DNA of 64,000 nt from Lacinutrix sp. MedPE-SW (GCF_001874145.1 NZ_MPCX01000002.1:186001-250000), one strand, 5' to 3'; positions 1-10,689 are shown, numbered from the stretch's first letter. The notes: generated by a model from the letters alone, not told the origin. Program-made: numbers and translations.

Positions 1-1
1 A

Positions 2-61
2 GCATTAGGCGTTTCAGTCTCTGTTTTAATAAACAGCAGCTGTAAAGCCGATGGAGGTTAA
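2..61 (+). CDS. C-terminal fragment of a CDS truncated by the window edge (…ALGVSVSVLINSSCKADGG*)
   Basis: Open frame 2 ending in TAA at 59-61, followed by an inverted repeat plus T-run. Confidence 0.4.
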   Translation, partial: ALGVSVSVLINSSCKADGG

Positions 62-111
62 CTCGTTTAGTTTTTTTAGAAATAAAAAAAATTAATAACG
101 AGTTAGTCTAT

Positions 112-148
112 TAAAAGTCCTTTGTAAAGTACAAAGGACTTTTTTTTA
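112..148. terminator. Rho-independent terminator-like hairpin
   Basis: AAAGTCCTTTGTA…TACAAAGGACTTT inverted repeat followed by a T-run. Confidence 0.8.
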
Positions 149-255
149 TATTTATTTTAAAGCAATAAACACTCTAAATGTCTTCAAACTTGTTAAGTTG
201 ATATAAAACAATACCTTTGCAAAAAAATTCTTTAACTTTTTAAAATTAGTATAGC

Positions 256-1323
256 ATGCAACTGTACAATAAACTAAGTGCCAAAGAAAGAGCTGCGTTA
301 ATAGAAAACGCAGGTAAAGAGCGTTTAACATTATCTTTCTACCAATATGCGAAAATTGGCAATCCGCAAATATTACGAGACCATTTATTTTTAACATGGG
401 ATGCATTAGACGTTTTAGGGCGTATTTACATTGCAACCGAAGGTATTAATGCACAATTATCCTTACCAGCCGATAGGTTTAACGAGTTTAAAGCGCATTT
501 AGATACTATTGAGTTTTTAAAAGACATTAGGTTAAATATCGCTGTAGAGCAAGATAACATGTCTTTTTTAAAGCTTAAAGTAAAAGTTAGAAACAAAATT
601 GTTGCAGATGGTTTAGAGGATGATTCTTTTGATGTTACAAATAAAGGAACGCATGTAGCAGCACAAAAATTTAACCAACTTATAGAAGACGAAAACACCG
701 TTTTAGTAGATATGAGAAATCACTACGAAAGCGAAATAGGTCATTTTAAAAATGCTGTAACTCCAGATGTTGATACCTTTCGTGAATCTTTAGATATTAT
801 TGAAGACGATTTAAAAGAACATAAAGAAGATAAAAACCTAGTAATGTATTGCACTGGTGGTATACGTTGCGAAAAAGCAAGTGCATATTTTAAGCATAAA
901 GGTTTTAAAAATGTATACCAGTTAGAAGGTGGTATTATAGAATATACTAGGCAAGTAAAAGAAGAGCAACTTGAAAATAAATTTTTAGGAAAAAACTTTG
1001 TTTTCGATGAGCGTCGTGCCGAAAAAATTAGTGACCATGTTATAGCTAATTGTCACCAATGTGGCAAACCATGCGATACACACGTAAATTGTGCTAATGA
1101 AGCTTGTCACTTACTATTTATACAATGTGAAACGTGTAAAACCGAGATGGACAATTGCTGCTCTACAACTTGTAAAGAAATTAATGCTTTACCATACGAA
1201 GAGCAAAAAGCACTAAGAAAAGGACAAGGTAATAGCAACGATATATTTAAAAAAGGTAGAGCAGATCACTTACCATATAAAAAAGATTTGCGTAATATAT
1301 TTGAAACCTTAAAAAAGAAATAA
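256..1323 (+). CDS. trhO: Rhodanese-domain tRNA uridine(34) hydroxylase (TrhO/YceA family)
   Basis: 355 aa; rhodanese active site CTGGIRCEKASAYFKHKGF, C-terminal Cys-rich region. Confidence 0.88.
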   Translation: MQLYNKLSAKERAALIENAGKERLTLSFYQYAKIGNPQILRDHLFLTWDALDVLGRIYIATEGINAQLSLPADRFNEFKAHLDTIEFLKDIRLNIAVEQDNMSFLKLKVKVRNKIVADGLEDDSFDVTNKGTHVAAQKFNQLIEDENTVLVDMRNHYESEIGHFKNAVTPDVDTFRESLDIIEDDLKEHKEDKNLVMYCTGGIRCEKASAYFKHKGFKNVYQLEGGIIEYTRQVKEEQLENKFLGKNFVFDERRAEKISDHVIANCHQCGKPCDTHVNCANEACHLLFIQCETCKTEMDNCCSTTCKEINALPYEEQKALRKGQGNSNDIFKKGRADHLPYKKDLRNIFETLKKK

Positions 1324-1328
1324 TCACA

Positions 1329-1365
1329 CAAAAAAAGCCTAAGAAATTATCTTAGGCTTTTTTAT
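1329..1365. terminator. Terminator hairpin after trhO
   Basis: AAAAAAGCCTAAG…CTTAGGCTTTTTTA. Confidence 0.85.
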
Positions 1366-1528
1366 ATTTCACAGTCTTCTAAATAATCTTATCTTTACCG
1401 TTAGATTTTATTTTTAGCCGAAGCAAAATTTCTTCAATAAAAAAATAAAACATTATTAATCGTCTTCTGGTGTTTCTAAAGCATTATAGCTACAACATAA
1501 AACATTCAGAATCAATATATCTACATAT

Positions 1529-2779
1529 ATGGCTTGTGCAAGTTGCTCAACTAAAGACGGCCAACCTAAAGGCTGCAAAAATAACGGTACCTGTGGTACA
1601 GACAGTTGTAATAAACTCACTGTCTTCGATTGGCTATCTAACATGTCTGTTCCTAACGGAGAAAAACCTTTCGATTTTGTTGAGGTTCGTTTTAAAAACG
1701 GAAGAAAAGACTACTATAAAAACACAGAAAATTTATCGCTTACAATAGGTGAGATTGTTGCAACACAAGCACAATCTGGGCATGATATTGGTATGGTTAC
1801 ACTAACCGGAGAATTGGTTAGAGTGCAAATGAAAAGAAAAAAAATAGCGCCAAAACCAGACGAAGTATTAAAAATTTATAGAAAAGCATCACAAAGAGAT
1901 ATAGATATTTGGAGTGAAGCTCGTGATAAAGAAGAGCCAATGAAGGTTAAAGCAAGACAATTTGCTATAGACCTAAAATTACAAATGAAAATCTCCGATA
2001 TTGAATTTCAAGGAGACGCAAGCAAAGCAACATTTTATTATACAGCCGAAGAACGTGTAGATTTTAGAGAACTAATTAAAGTATTTGCTCGAGAATTTAG
2101 AACAAGAATAGAAATGAAACAAGTTGGGTTTAGGCAAGAAGCCTCAAGACTTGGTGGTATAGGTTCTTGTGGTAGAGAGTTGTGTTGCTCAACTTGGTTA
2201 ACAGATTTTAGATCGGTAAGTACAAGTGCAGCAAGATACCAACAGCTATCCTTAAATCCGCAAAAGCTTGCAGGACAATGTGGTAAGTTAAAATGCTGTT
2301 TAAATTATGAACTTGATTCTTATATGGATGCCTTAAAAGCATTTCCAAAAAACGATACCAAGTTATATACAGAAAAAGGTACCGCAGTATGCCAAAAAAC
2401 CGATATATTTAAAGGTCACATGTGGTATGCATATGAGGGCGAATGGATGAACTGGCATAAAATAACAACAGACCAAGCCAGAGAAATAATAGAGTTAAAT
2501 AAGAAAAAAGAAAAAGTAGCAAGCTTAGAAGAATATGCTTCAGATTTAATTGAAGAATCTAAAGTAGCCTTCGAGAATGTTGTAGGTCAAGACAGTTTAA
2601 CGCGTTTCGATAGTCCAAAAGGCAATAAAAAACGTAGAAATAATAAGAGCCGCAATAATAGAAATAAAAATAAGGCTAAAACACAGCCTCAAAATAAAAA
2701 ACAACCGGCTGCAAATAAACCTCAAAAAAGAAAAAACAGAAAACCAAGACCACAAAACAAAACTAATAATGCAAAGTAA
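1529..2779 (+). CDS. RicT/YaaT-like PSP1 domain protein
   Basis: 416 aa; PSP1-type core (GRELCCSTWL, AGQCGKLKCCLNYE), Lys/Asn-rich basic tail; directly upstream of gldH. Confidence 0.85.
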   Translation: MACASCSTKDGQPKGCKNNGTCGTDSCNKLTVFDWLSNMSVPNGEKPFDFVEVRFKNGRKDYYKNTENLSLTIGEIVATQAQSGHDIGMVTLTGELVRVQMKRKKIAPKPDEVLKIYRKASQRDIDIWSEARDKEEPMKVKARQFAIDLKLQMKISDIEFQGDASKATFYYTAEERVDFRELIKVFAREFRTRIEMKQVGFRQEASRLGGIGSCGRELCCSTWLTDFRSVSTSAARYQQLSLNPQKLAGQCGKLKCCLNYELDSYMDALKAFPKNDTKLYTEKGTAVCQKTDIFKGHMWYAYEGEWMNWHKITTDQAREIIELNKKKEKVASLEEYASDLIEESKVAFENVVGQDSLTRFDSPKGNKKRRNNKSRNNRNKNKAKTQPQNKKQPAANKPQKRKNRKPRPQNKTNNAK

Positions 2780-3254
2780 AGTTGCCGTTTTAAGTGTTTT
2801 AATAGCAGTAATGTTATTTTCTTGCGATACAAATAGTGTTTTCGATGAGTATAAAGCAGTGCCAAACGTTTGGAATAAAAACGAAGTTGTAAGCTTTAAT
2901 GTAAAAGTACCAGACTCAACAAAACCTTATAATTTATTTGTAAATCTTAGAAATACAAAAGAATATAAGTACAGTAATTTATTTTTAATTGTAGAAATGA
3001 ATTTTCCTAAAGGAAAAGTAATTCGTGATACTTTAGAGTATAGAATGGCAAAACCAAATGGAGAGTTGTTAGGTACAGGTTTAACCAGTGTAAAAGAAAA
3101 TAAACTGTGGTACAAAGAGAACGTAGTGTTTAGTGAAACAGGTACTTATACAGTAAATATAAAACAAGCAATGCGTAATAATGGAGACATTAATGGCGTT
3201 ACTAATCTAGAAGGTATAACCGATGTAGGTTTTAGAATTGAAGACGTAAAATAA
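2769..3254 (+). CDS. gldH: Gliding motility lipoprotein GldH
   Basis: 161 aa; lipobox (LFSCDTN), overlaps the ricT-like gene end; recognised GldH pattern. Confidence 0.8.
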   Translation: MQSKVAVLSVLIAVMLFSCDTNSVFDEYKAVPNVWNKNEVVSFNVKVPDSTKPYNLFVNLRNTKEYKYSNLFLIVEMNFPKGKVIRDTLEYRMAKPNGELLGTGLTSVKENKLWYKENVVFSETGTYTVNIKQAMRNNGDINGVTNLEGITDVGFRIEDVK

Positions 3255-3280
3255 CTTTAAATACATTAGTACTTATTTAA

Positions 3281-5647
3281 ATGGCAAAAGCAAAAAGCAA
3301 AACCAAACAAACACAAGAACCTCAAAGCTTCGAAAAATACATTCGCTGGTTTTGGATACTCTTTTTATCTGGAATAGCGGCAATAGCACTACTATTTCTA
3401 TTAGCTTCATGGAGCGTATTTGGTGAAATGCCAGATCACACTCAATTAGAAAACCCTAAAACAAATTTAGCAACAGAAATTATTTCTAGCGATGGTAAAA
3501 CATTAGCAAAATTCTATTTTAACGACAATAGAACACCTGTTGGTTATAATGAGTTATCTAAACATTTAGTAGATGCTTTAATAGCAACCGAAGATGCACG
3601 TTTTCACGAACATTCTGGTATAGATGGCCGAGGCACATTGCGTGCTATTGTAAAATTAGGCTCTGGTGGAGGAGCAAGTACTATATCACAACAATTAGCA
3701 AAACAATTATTTCATGGCGAAGGTTCAAAAAACATAGTAGAAAGAGTTATTCAAAAAGCAAAAGAATGGATTATTGCTATACGTTTAGAACGCCAATACA
3801 CAAAAGAAGAAATAATAGCACAATATTTCAATATCTACGATTTTGGAAATAATGGAGACGGCATACGTTCTGCTTCAAACATCTATTTTGATAAAGAACC
3901 AAAAGATTTAAGCATTAAAGAATCTGCTATGTTAGTAGGTATGTTTAAAAACTCTTCATTTTACAATCCAATTCCATCAAGAAATCCTGTAGGAGTAAAA
4001 AACCGAAGAAACGTAGTCTTGTACCAAATGGAAAAATATGGATTTATAGATGAAAAAGTAAAAGACTCATTACAAAAAACCGAGTTAGATTTAAAATTCA
4101 CGCCACAATCTCATACATCTGGAACAGCAACTTACTTTAGAGAATACTTACGAAGTTGGATGAAAGATTGGACAAAAGATAAAGCCAATAGAAAACCAGA
4201 CGGAGAAAAATACAATATAAATAGTGATGGTTTAAAAGTGTTTGTAACCTTAGATTCTCGCATGCAAAAGTATGCCGAAGAAGCTGTAGCTAGACACATG
4301 CCAAGACTTCAAGCAGAGTTTTTTAATCAAAACACACCAAAAAGAAACCCAACAGCTCCTTTTTTAGATTTAGATAAAGCCGAAATCGATAAACTCATGA
4401 AAAACGCAATGCGTCGTGGAGAACGTTGGAGAATTTTAAAAAATCAAGGAAAAAGCAATAAAGAGATAGAAGCATCATTTAATGTGCCAACAAAAATGAC
4501 GGTATTTAAATGGATAGATGGCAAAGCAGGAGAAGTAGATACTATCATGAAACCAATAGATTCTATGCGCTACTATAAATCCTTTTTACGTCCAGGAATG
4601 ATGAGTATGGATCCACAAACAGGTCACGTAAAAGCATGGGTTGGTGGCATGAATTATAGGCACTTTAAATACGATATGGTTAAACAAGGAAAACGCCAAG
4701 TAGGTTCTACCTTTAAACCATTTGTATATGCAACAGCAATAGACCAATTGCACATGTCACCGTGTGATAAATTACCATTATCTCAAATAACAATAGAAGC
4801 AAATAAATATGGTAATCCAGAACCATGGACACCAAGTAACGATGGAGGTGACTACGGTGGCGAAAAAACATTAAAAGAAGCATTAGCAGGATCTATAAAT
4901 ACTGTAACAGCTAGATTAATGAATAAAGTTACACCGCAACTAGTAGCAAAATTAGCTAGAAATTTAGGGATTACATCAGATATTCCAGAAGTACCATCAA
5001 TAGCCTTAGGAACACCAGATATTAGTGTGTATGAAATGGTTGGAGCATATTCTGCATTTGCCAATCAAGGTGTATATACAAAACCTGTTATGATTGAGCG
5101 TATTGAAGATAAAAATGGTACCGTTTTATATCAATTTACACCAGAAACTAGAGATGTTTTAAGTGCAGAATCTGCTTACGTAACAGTAAATTTAATGGAA
5201 GGTGTAACACAATATGGATCTGGAGGAAGATTAAGAGGAAAAGGGCGTGATAAATGGCGTGCAGATTACAGAGAAGTTGTAACTGGTTATCCTTATGAAT
5301 TTACAAACCCAATAGCAGGAAAAACAGGAACCACACAAAACCAAAGTGATGGTTGGTTTATGGGAATGGTGCCAAACCTAGTAACAGGTGTTTGGGTTGG
5401 TGCAGAAGATAGAGCAGCACATTTTAAAAGTATAACTTATGGTCAAGGCGCAGCAATGGCATTACCTATTTGGGGAATGTACATGAAAAGTTGTTATCAA
5501 GATGAAACATTAAATGTATCTAAAGGAAACTTTGAAAAACCTAAAGATTTATCTATTGAAGTAGATTGCGATAAATACCAGCAAGATAATCCAGATGGTG
5601 ATAACGATACGCCAACCGAAGAGATTCCAGATGAATTAGATTTATAA
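3281..5647 (+). CDS. Penicillin-binding protein 1A (transglycosylase/transpeptidase)
   Basis: 788 aa; GT51 motifs (EDARFHEHSGID, GGASTISQQLAKQLF), transpeptidase motifs (GSTFKPF, KTGTTQNQSDGWF). Confidence 0.95.
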   Translation: MAKAKSKTKQTQEPQSFEKYIRWFWILFLSGIAAIALLFLLASWSVFGEMPDHTQLENPKTNLATEIISSDGKTLAKFYFNDNRTPVGYNELSKHLVDALIATEDARFHEHSGIDGRGTLRAIVKLGSGGGASTISQQLAKQLFHGEGSKNIVERVIQKAKEWIIAIRLERQYTKEEIIAQYFNIYDFGNNGDGIRSASNIYFDKEPKDLSIKESAMLVGMFKNSSFYNPIPSRNPVGVKNRRNVVLYQMEKYGFIDEKVKDSLQKTELDLKFTPQSHTSGTATYFREYLRSWMKDWTKDKANRKPDGEKYNINSDGLKVFVTLDSRMQKYAEEAVARHMPRLQAEFFNQNTPKRNPTAPFLDLDKAEIDKLMKNAMRRGERWRILKNQGKSNKEIEASFNVPTKMTVFKWIDGKAGEVDTIMKPIDSMRYYKSFLRPGMMSMDPQTGHVKAWVGGMNYRHFKYDMVKQGKRQVGSTFKPFVYATAIDQLHMSPCDKLPLSQITIEANKYGNPEPWTPSNDGGDYGGEKTLKEALAGSINTVTARLMNKVTPQLVAKLARNLGITSDIPEVPSIALGTPDISVYEMVGAYSAFANQGVYTKPVMIERIEDKNGTVLYQFTPETRDVLSAESAYVTVNLMEGVTQYGSGGRLRGKGRDKWRADYREVVTGYPYEFTNPIAGKTGTTQNQSDGWFMGMVPNLVTGVWVGAEDRAAHFKSITYGQGAAMALPIWGMYMKSCYQDETLNVSKGNFEKPKDLSIEVDCDKYQQDNPDGDNDTPTEEIPDELDL

Positions 5648-5689
5648 AACTTCACTTTTTATAAAATTTAAAATAATTCATTAAAAAAA

Positions 5690-5724
5690 CAAAAAAGCCA
5701 TTCATTATTGAGTGGCTTTTTTGT
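5690..5724. terminator. Terminator hairpin after PBP1A
   Basis: AAAAAGCCATTCA…TGAGTGGCTTTTTT. Confidence 0.8.
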
Positions 5725-5791
5725 TTCTCTTAATTTTATAAAGCAAAAAACCAAGCTTTATAACTACATAGAACATTGTTTTTTATTGATT

Positions 5792-5843
5792 TACGGTTTT
5801 TACCGTAATAAAAAGTACGCAAAATTGTCTGTTTTCGATGAAA
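5792..5843. promoter_or_regulatory. Candidate regulatory module: TACGG-N6-CCGTA plus TTTCGATGAAA
   Basis: Palindrome TTACGG-TTTTTA-CCGTAA and TTTC-N3-GAAA; the same pair of motifs occurs at 14104-14161. Confidence 0.4.
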
Positions 5844-6139
5844 TACACAAAAACGCTTATAAAAATTTAAATAGCTCATTTTTTTTTTTTTAGGTTTACA
5901 TTGTTGATGGTAAAAATTTAAATCAAAGCCGATTAAAGGTTTACTAAAAACGTCAAGATTAATCTTTCAACTAGCGCTAGTTTTTTAATCTCCCTTAGTA
6001 ATTTAAAATAGTGTTTTTAAGCAATAGCGGCTTTTATTGTTTAAAATACTTCGGCTTTACATTTTTCGGCTTTAAACTCGGCTTAATTTTATTAACCAAC
6101 CAGTTAAAAACTATAAAACTGGTTTAACATTTTTAAATT

Positions 6140-6397
6140 ATGAAAAAATTAAAGAGATTTTTCGGTGTATTTGCTTTAACTTTATTTTTGATGAGTATGA
6201 CTTCATATGATATAAAATATTCAACAAAAAAAACAGATTGTGTTGAAGTTGCTTTTGATGAAATGGATACATGGATAGATCATGGTTTTTCTGTAGGTGC
6301 AGCCACTTGTTACGCTAATGCAGCATATGCTTTATGTACTGGGTCATCTTGGCAAGAAATACAAGATAATGGTGGTGCTGATTGTACAGATTGGTAA
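6140..6397 (+). CDS. Small secreted peptide with four Cys residues (85 aa), unknown function
   Basis: N-terminal signal-like sequence MKKLKRFFGVFALTLFLMSMTSY; ATG start 16 bp upstream of the next CDS in an apparent operon. Confidence 0.65.
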   Translation: MKKLKRFFGVFALTLFLMSMTSYDIKYSTKKTDCVEVAFDEMDTWIDHGFSVGAATCYANAAYALCTGSSWQEIQDNGGADCTDW

Positions 6398-6412
6398 TAG
6401 TTTAATCAAATT

Positions 6413-7135
6413 ATGAAAAAGATAATATTTATAGTATTTATTTTGGGCAATAGTTTAAATACTTTTGCCCAAACTTCTGGAAAAGTAATATACAATGTCA
6501 CTATTGAAGATATTTACAAAGATAAAACCGATACAAAAAAACAAATTGTTGATTTTTTTGATGAAGTAAGAAAACAAGCGAGTAACATTAAATTAAATCT
6601 TATTTTTAATAAAAAATATTCAAAATTTCAAGCTATTAAATCATTACCCATTGAGGGTTATGAAATGCCTTATGGAATGGCAAAAAAAATTATTTCTGAT
6701 GGAGTTTATTATCAAAATAAAGACTCAATTAAATCATTTCGCCATAAGACAGTAAGTGGAGAAAATTTTTTTATTAATGAAGATAAAGAGATTATTAACT
6801 GGGAAATCCAAAAGCATTTTAAAAAAAAAATTGGTGCCTTTAATTGTATGAAAGCAATTGGGAGTTTTAATATAACTAATAGTAATTCAAAAAAAGAAAA
6901 TAAATTTAACATAATTGCATGGTTTACTACTGAAATTCCAGCGTCATACGGTCCATTAGGGTATGGTTTTTTACCTGGTTTAATTCTAGAACTTAAACAA
7001 GGTCCTATTACTTATTCCTTTAAGTCCTTCGAGAAATTAGATGATGTATATATAAAATATCCAAAAGTTAAAAAAACGATTACGTCAGATGAGTTTAATC
7101 AGAGGTATATTTCAGCATTTAAAAATAAGTTTTAA
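6413..7135 (+). CDS. GLPGLI family secreted protein
   Basis: 240 aa; signal peptide; YGPLGYGFLPGLILELKQG matches the GLPGLI motif. Confidence 0.85.
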   Translation: MKKIIFIVFILGNSLNTFAQTSGKVIYNVTIEDIYKDKTDTKKQIVDFFDEVRKQASNIKLNLIFNKKYSKFQAIKSLPIEGYEMPYGMAKKIISDGVYYQNKDSIKSFRHKTVSGENFFINEDKEIINWEIQKHFKKKIGAFNCMKAIGSFNITNSNSKKENKFNIIAWFTTEIPASYGPLGYGFLPGLILELKQGPITYSFKSFEKLDDVYIKYPKVKKTITSDEFNQRYISAFKNKF

Positions 7136-7148
7136 TTTATCTGTCCTA

Positions 7149-9833
7149 ATGTTTGTCTGTTTTAAAAATTATAAAATACTAATCCTGCTATTCTTAGCAG
7201 GATTTTCTTTAAACGCCCAAAACATAACCGTTTCAGGCAAAGTACAAGACAGTTTAAGTATTCCTTTAGATTACGCTAATATCTTAGCAGTACCAGAAAG
7301 CGATAGCGAGTTACGTTTTGCCATAACCAAAGACAATGGCGACTACCAATTAAAATTAGAACAAAACCAAACATATAAAGTAACCGTAAGCTATTTAGGC
7401 TATTTACCACAAGAAATAACAGTAAAAACTACAATAGAAAACCTTACCAAAAACTTTACACTACAAGTAAGCAACAACCAACTTGATGAGGTGACGTTAA
7501 ACTACATGCCACCAATAACTATAAAAAAAGACACCACTATTTATAGTGTAGATAAATTTACAACAGGAGAAGAGCGCAAACTAAAAGACATTTTAAAAAA
7601 ATTACCAGGTGTTGAGGTTGATCGTGCAGGCAATGTTACTGTACAAGGCAAAAAAATAACCAAAGTATTAGTAGAAGATAAAACCTTTTTTACAGGCAAT
7701 AGTAAATTAGCAGTAAACAATATTCCAGCCGATGCTGTAGATAAGGTAGAGGTTTTAGACAATTACAATGATGTTGCCATGCTTAAAGGTTTACAAGACA
7801 GCGAAGACCTTGCTATGAATATAAAACTAAAAGAAGAAAAAAAAAACTTTGCCTTTGGAGATGTTGAGGTTGGAGCAGGTATTAAAGATCGGTATGTAAT
7901 ACATCCAAACTTATTTTATTACAGCCCAAAAACTAATGTAAACTTTATAGGCGATTTAAATAATACAGGAACAAAAAGTTTTAGCTTTAGAGATTATTTA
8001 GAGTTTGAAGGCGGTTTTGGTAAGTTAATGAATGACGCTGGTAGTTATTTTAACTTATTTAATAGTGATTTTGCAAAGTATTTAGCAAACCAAGATTTTA
8101 AAAGTAATACCAACCAATTTGGTGCTTTAAATATTAGGCAAGCCATAAACGAGGTTACAGATATTAGTGGTTATGTAATTACCAGCAAAGCAAAAGTAGA
8201 AACAGAAAATAATACCATTAACCAATATAATTTTGGCTCACCTTTTACAGAAAATAGAACACGAAATAATAATACAGATACTTTTTTTACCATAGGAAAA
8301 GTAACTATAGATTATAATCCTAGTTTTGAAGAAGATTTTGCTTACAATAGTTTTGTAAAAGTAACTAATAACAATAGTAATGGGTTAATAATCACTAATA
8401 GTATTAACCAAAATAATACTATAAACACACTTACAGATGTAACAGGCATAAACTTAAAGCAAAACGTAAGTTACAGCAGAAAACTATCTAATAATCATAC
8501 AGGAACGCTAGAAGCAACTTACACATATCAAAACGACAAACCATTAACAAATTGGTTAACTAATCAAGAAATTTTACAAGGTTTAATTCCTTTGCAAACC
8601 GAAGTCTTATATAATATTCAGCAAACAAAAAAAGTAAACTCTCACAACGCTAATGCCATTATTAAAGACTATTGGGTAGTTAATAATTTTAACCACTTAT
8701 ATACAAGTTTAGGCGTAAATGCGGCTTTTAATAGTTTTTATAATCAAGACTTACAGCAACTAAGCAATGGTAATATTAATAATTTTAACACCGCTGGCTT
8801 TAGTAATAACTTAAACTATAACTTTATTGACACTTTTGTAGGTTTAGAATATAAATTTCAAACTGGAATCACAACATTTAAACCAGCGTTATATTATCAT
8901 TTTTATAACTGGCAAGTCAATCAACCTAATTCTCAAATTAGTAAAAACAAAGCCTTAGCATTACCGCAACTAACTATTAAAACCGAATTTAATACAAGCG
9001 AAAAAATTAATTTTAAATACAAATTAAACGCACGATTCCCAACAGTAAATCGCTTAGTAAATAACTTTATACTATCTAGTTTTAACAGCGTGTTTAAAGG
9101 CAATCCAGAACTAGATAATACGTTGTATCATACAGCAAGTTTAAGTTACTATAAATTTAGTTTATTTAAAAACCTAAATATAAACTTAAGCACAAGCTTT
9201 AATAAAAAAGTAAAAGATTATAAAAACGTGACACAGTTAGATGGTATTAATCAGTTTAACACACAAATTTTATTCGAACAACCAGAACACAGTTGGAATA
9301 TAAATGGAAGTATTGCTAAAAAAATTAATAAGATAAAGTACAAGTTAAGAATGCGCTATAATTATCGCGATTTTTTTCAAATTGTAAATACCGAAATCAA
9401 TAAAAACATATCAAAAAATATTTCAGGAACCCTAAGCGCAGAAACATCATTTAAAAAGCATCCAAATGTAGAAATTGGTTACAAAAAAGACTTTAATAGC
9501 TACCGTTCAAGAGGTAGTATTTCAAAATTTGAAAACAATGCTTTTTTTGTAAATTTAGAATACGATTTTTTAAACGATTTTATCTTTAAAGCCGACTATA
9601 ATTTAGATAACTATCAAAACAAAAGTCTAAATATTAATAATAGTTTCGATAATGCCAACGCATCATTATTTTATCAAAAAGAAGATAGTCCTTGGGGATT
9701 CGAGATTAACGCAACCAACTTATTTAATACACAGTTTAAACAAGATAATAGTTTTTCAGAATTTCTAATTAGCGATAATAAAACCTTTATACTACCAAGA
9801 ATTATAATGTTTAAAGTGGCATATAAATTATAA
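7149..9833 (+). CDS. Carboxypeptidase-regulatory-like / TonB-dependent receptor-type outer-membrane beta-barrel protein
   Basis: ITVSGKVQDSLSIPLDYANI (CarboxypepD_reg-like), plug-like region, long beta-barrel; start refined from the ORF start 7089 to the ATG at 7149 (signal peptide MFVCFKNYKILILLFLAGFSLNAQ). Confidence 0.82.
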   Translation: MFVCFKNYKILILLFLAGFSLNAQNITVSGKVQDSLSIPLDYANILAVPESDSELRFAITKDNGDYQLKLEQNQTYKVTVSYLGYLPQEITVKTTIENLTKNFTLQVSNNQLDEVTLNYMPPITIKKDTTIYSVDKFTTGEERKLKDILKKLPGVEVDRAGNVTVQGKKITKVLVEDKTFFTGNSKLAVNNIPADAVDKVEVLDNYNDVAMLKGLQDSEDLAMNIKLKEEKKNFAFGDVEVGAGIKDRYVIHPNLFYYSPKTNVNFIGDLNNTGTKSFSFRDYLEFEGGFGKLMNDAGSYFNLFNSDFAKYLANQDFKSNTNQFGALNIRQAINEVTDISGYVITSKAKVETENNTINQYNFGSPFTENRTRNNNTDTFFTIGKVTIDYNPSFEEDFAYNSFVKVTNNNSNGLIITNSINQNNTINTLTDVTGINLKQNVSYSRKLSNNHTGTLEATYTYQNDKPLTNWLTNQEILQGLIPLQTEVLYNIQQTKKVNSHNANAIIKDYWVVNNFNHLYTSLGVNAAFNSFYNQDLQQLSNGNINNFNTAGFSNNLNYNFIDTFVGLEYKFQTGITTFKPALYYHFYNWQVNQPNSQISKNKALALPQLTIKTEFNTSEKINFKYKLNARFPTVNRLVNNFILSSFNSVFKGNPELDNTLYHTASLSYYKFSLFKNLNINLSTSFNKKVKDYKNVTQLDGINQFNTQILFEQPEHSWNINGSIAKKINKIKYKLRMRYNYRDFFQIVNTEINKNISKNISGTLSAETSFKKHPNVEIGYKKDFNSYRSRGSISKFENNAFFVNLEYDFLNDFIFKADYNLDNYQNKSLNINNSFDNANASLFYQKEDSPWGFEINATNLFNTQFKQDNSFSEFLISDNKTFILPRIIMFKVAYKL

Positions 9834-9987
9834 TTTATAGTAGCAAGTAGATAAAATAGTCTGTTTTAAAAACTCATAGATAAAGAATAATACTATTTGT
9901 TTTTTGCCTTTTTCGCAAAAAATGATGCAAAATACGTTTCTACATTTTTTATTTCATAAATTTAAGCCACAAAAGAAACAAATAGTT

Positions 9988-10689
9988 ATGATTAATAAAA
10001 AAGTAAACGCTGTTAGTGATGCTGTAAAAGGAATAAGCGATAACATGACATTTATGTTAGGTGGTTTTGGCTTATCTGGAATACCAGAAAACGCCATTGC
10101 AGCTTTAGTTAAAAGCGGAATTAAAGGCTTAACCTGTATTTCTAATAATGCAGGAGTAGACGATTTTGGCTTAGGCTTATTATTACAACAAAAGCAAATA
10201 AAAAAAATGGTATCCTCTTACGTTGGTGAGAATGATGAGTTCGAGCGCCAAATGCTATCTGGAGAATTAGACGTAGAACTAATACCACAAGGTACATTAG
10301 CCGAGCGTTGTCGTGCAGCACAAGCTGGTTTTCCAGCAATTTATACGCCAGCAGGATACGGAACAGAAGTTGCCGAAGGTAAAGAAACACGTGAGTTTGA
10401 TGGTAAAATGTATGTTTTAGAACATGCCTTTAAAGCCGATTTTGCTTTTGTAAAAGCTTGGAAAGGTGATGCAGCTGGAAACTTAATATTTAAAGGCACA
10501 GCAAGAAACTTTAATCCTGTAATGTGTGGAGCAGCTACAATAACCGTAGCTGAGGTTGAAGAACTTGTTCCTGTAGGAGAATTAGATCCTAATCAAATTC
10601 ATATTCCAGGCATATTTGTACAGCGTATTTTTCAAGGTGAAAAGTATGAAAAACGAATAGAGCAAAGAACAGTTCGTACACGAGAATAA
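9988..10689 (+). CDS. scoA: 3-oxoacid CoA-transferase subunit A
   Basis: Recognised SCOT-A sequence ([27 protein letters not shown]); start refined from 9904 to the ATG at 9988. Confidence 0.88.
   Translation: MINKKVNAVSDAVKGISDNMTFMLGGFGLSGIPENAIAALVKSGIKGLTCISNNAGVDDFGLGLLLQQKQIKKMVSSYVGENDEFERQMLSGELDVELIPQGTLAERCRAAQAGFPAIYTPAGYGTEVAEGKETREFDGKMYVLEHAFKADFAFVKAWKGDAAGNLIFKGTARNFNPVMCGAATITVAEVEELVPVGELDPNQIHIPGIFVQRIFQGEKYEKRIEQRTVRTRE

Noticed and set aside
152-436. 94-aa minus-strand ORF
   Set aside because: Antisense to the trhO promoter/start and terminator; no recognisable protein features.
5708-5893. 61-aa ORF in the PBP1A downstream intergenic region
   Set aside because: Begins inside a terminator hairpin and covers the palindromic regulatory module; low-complexity Phe-rich end; likely spurious.
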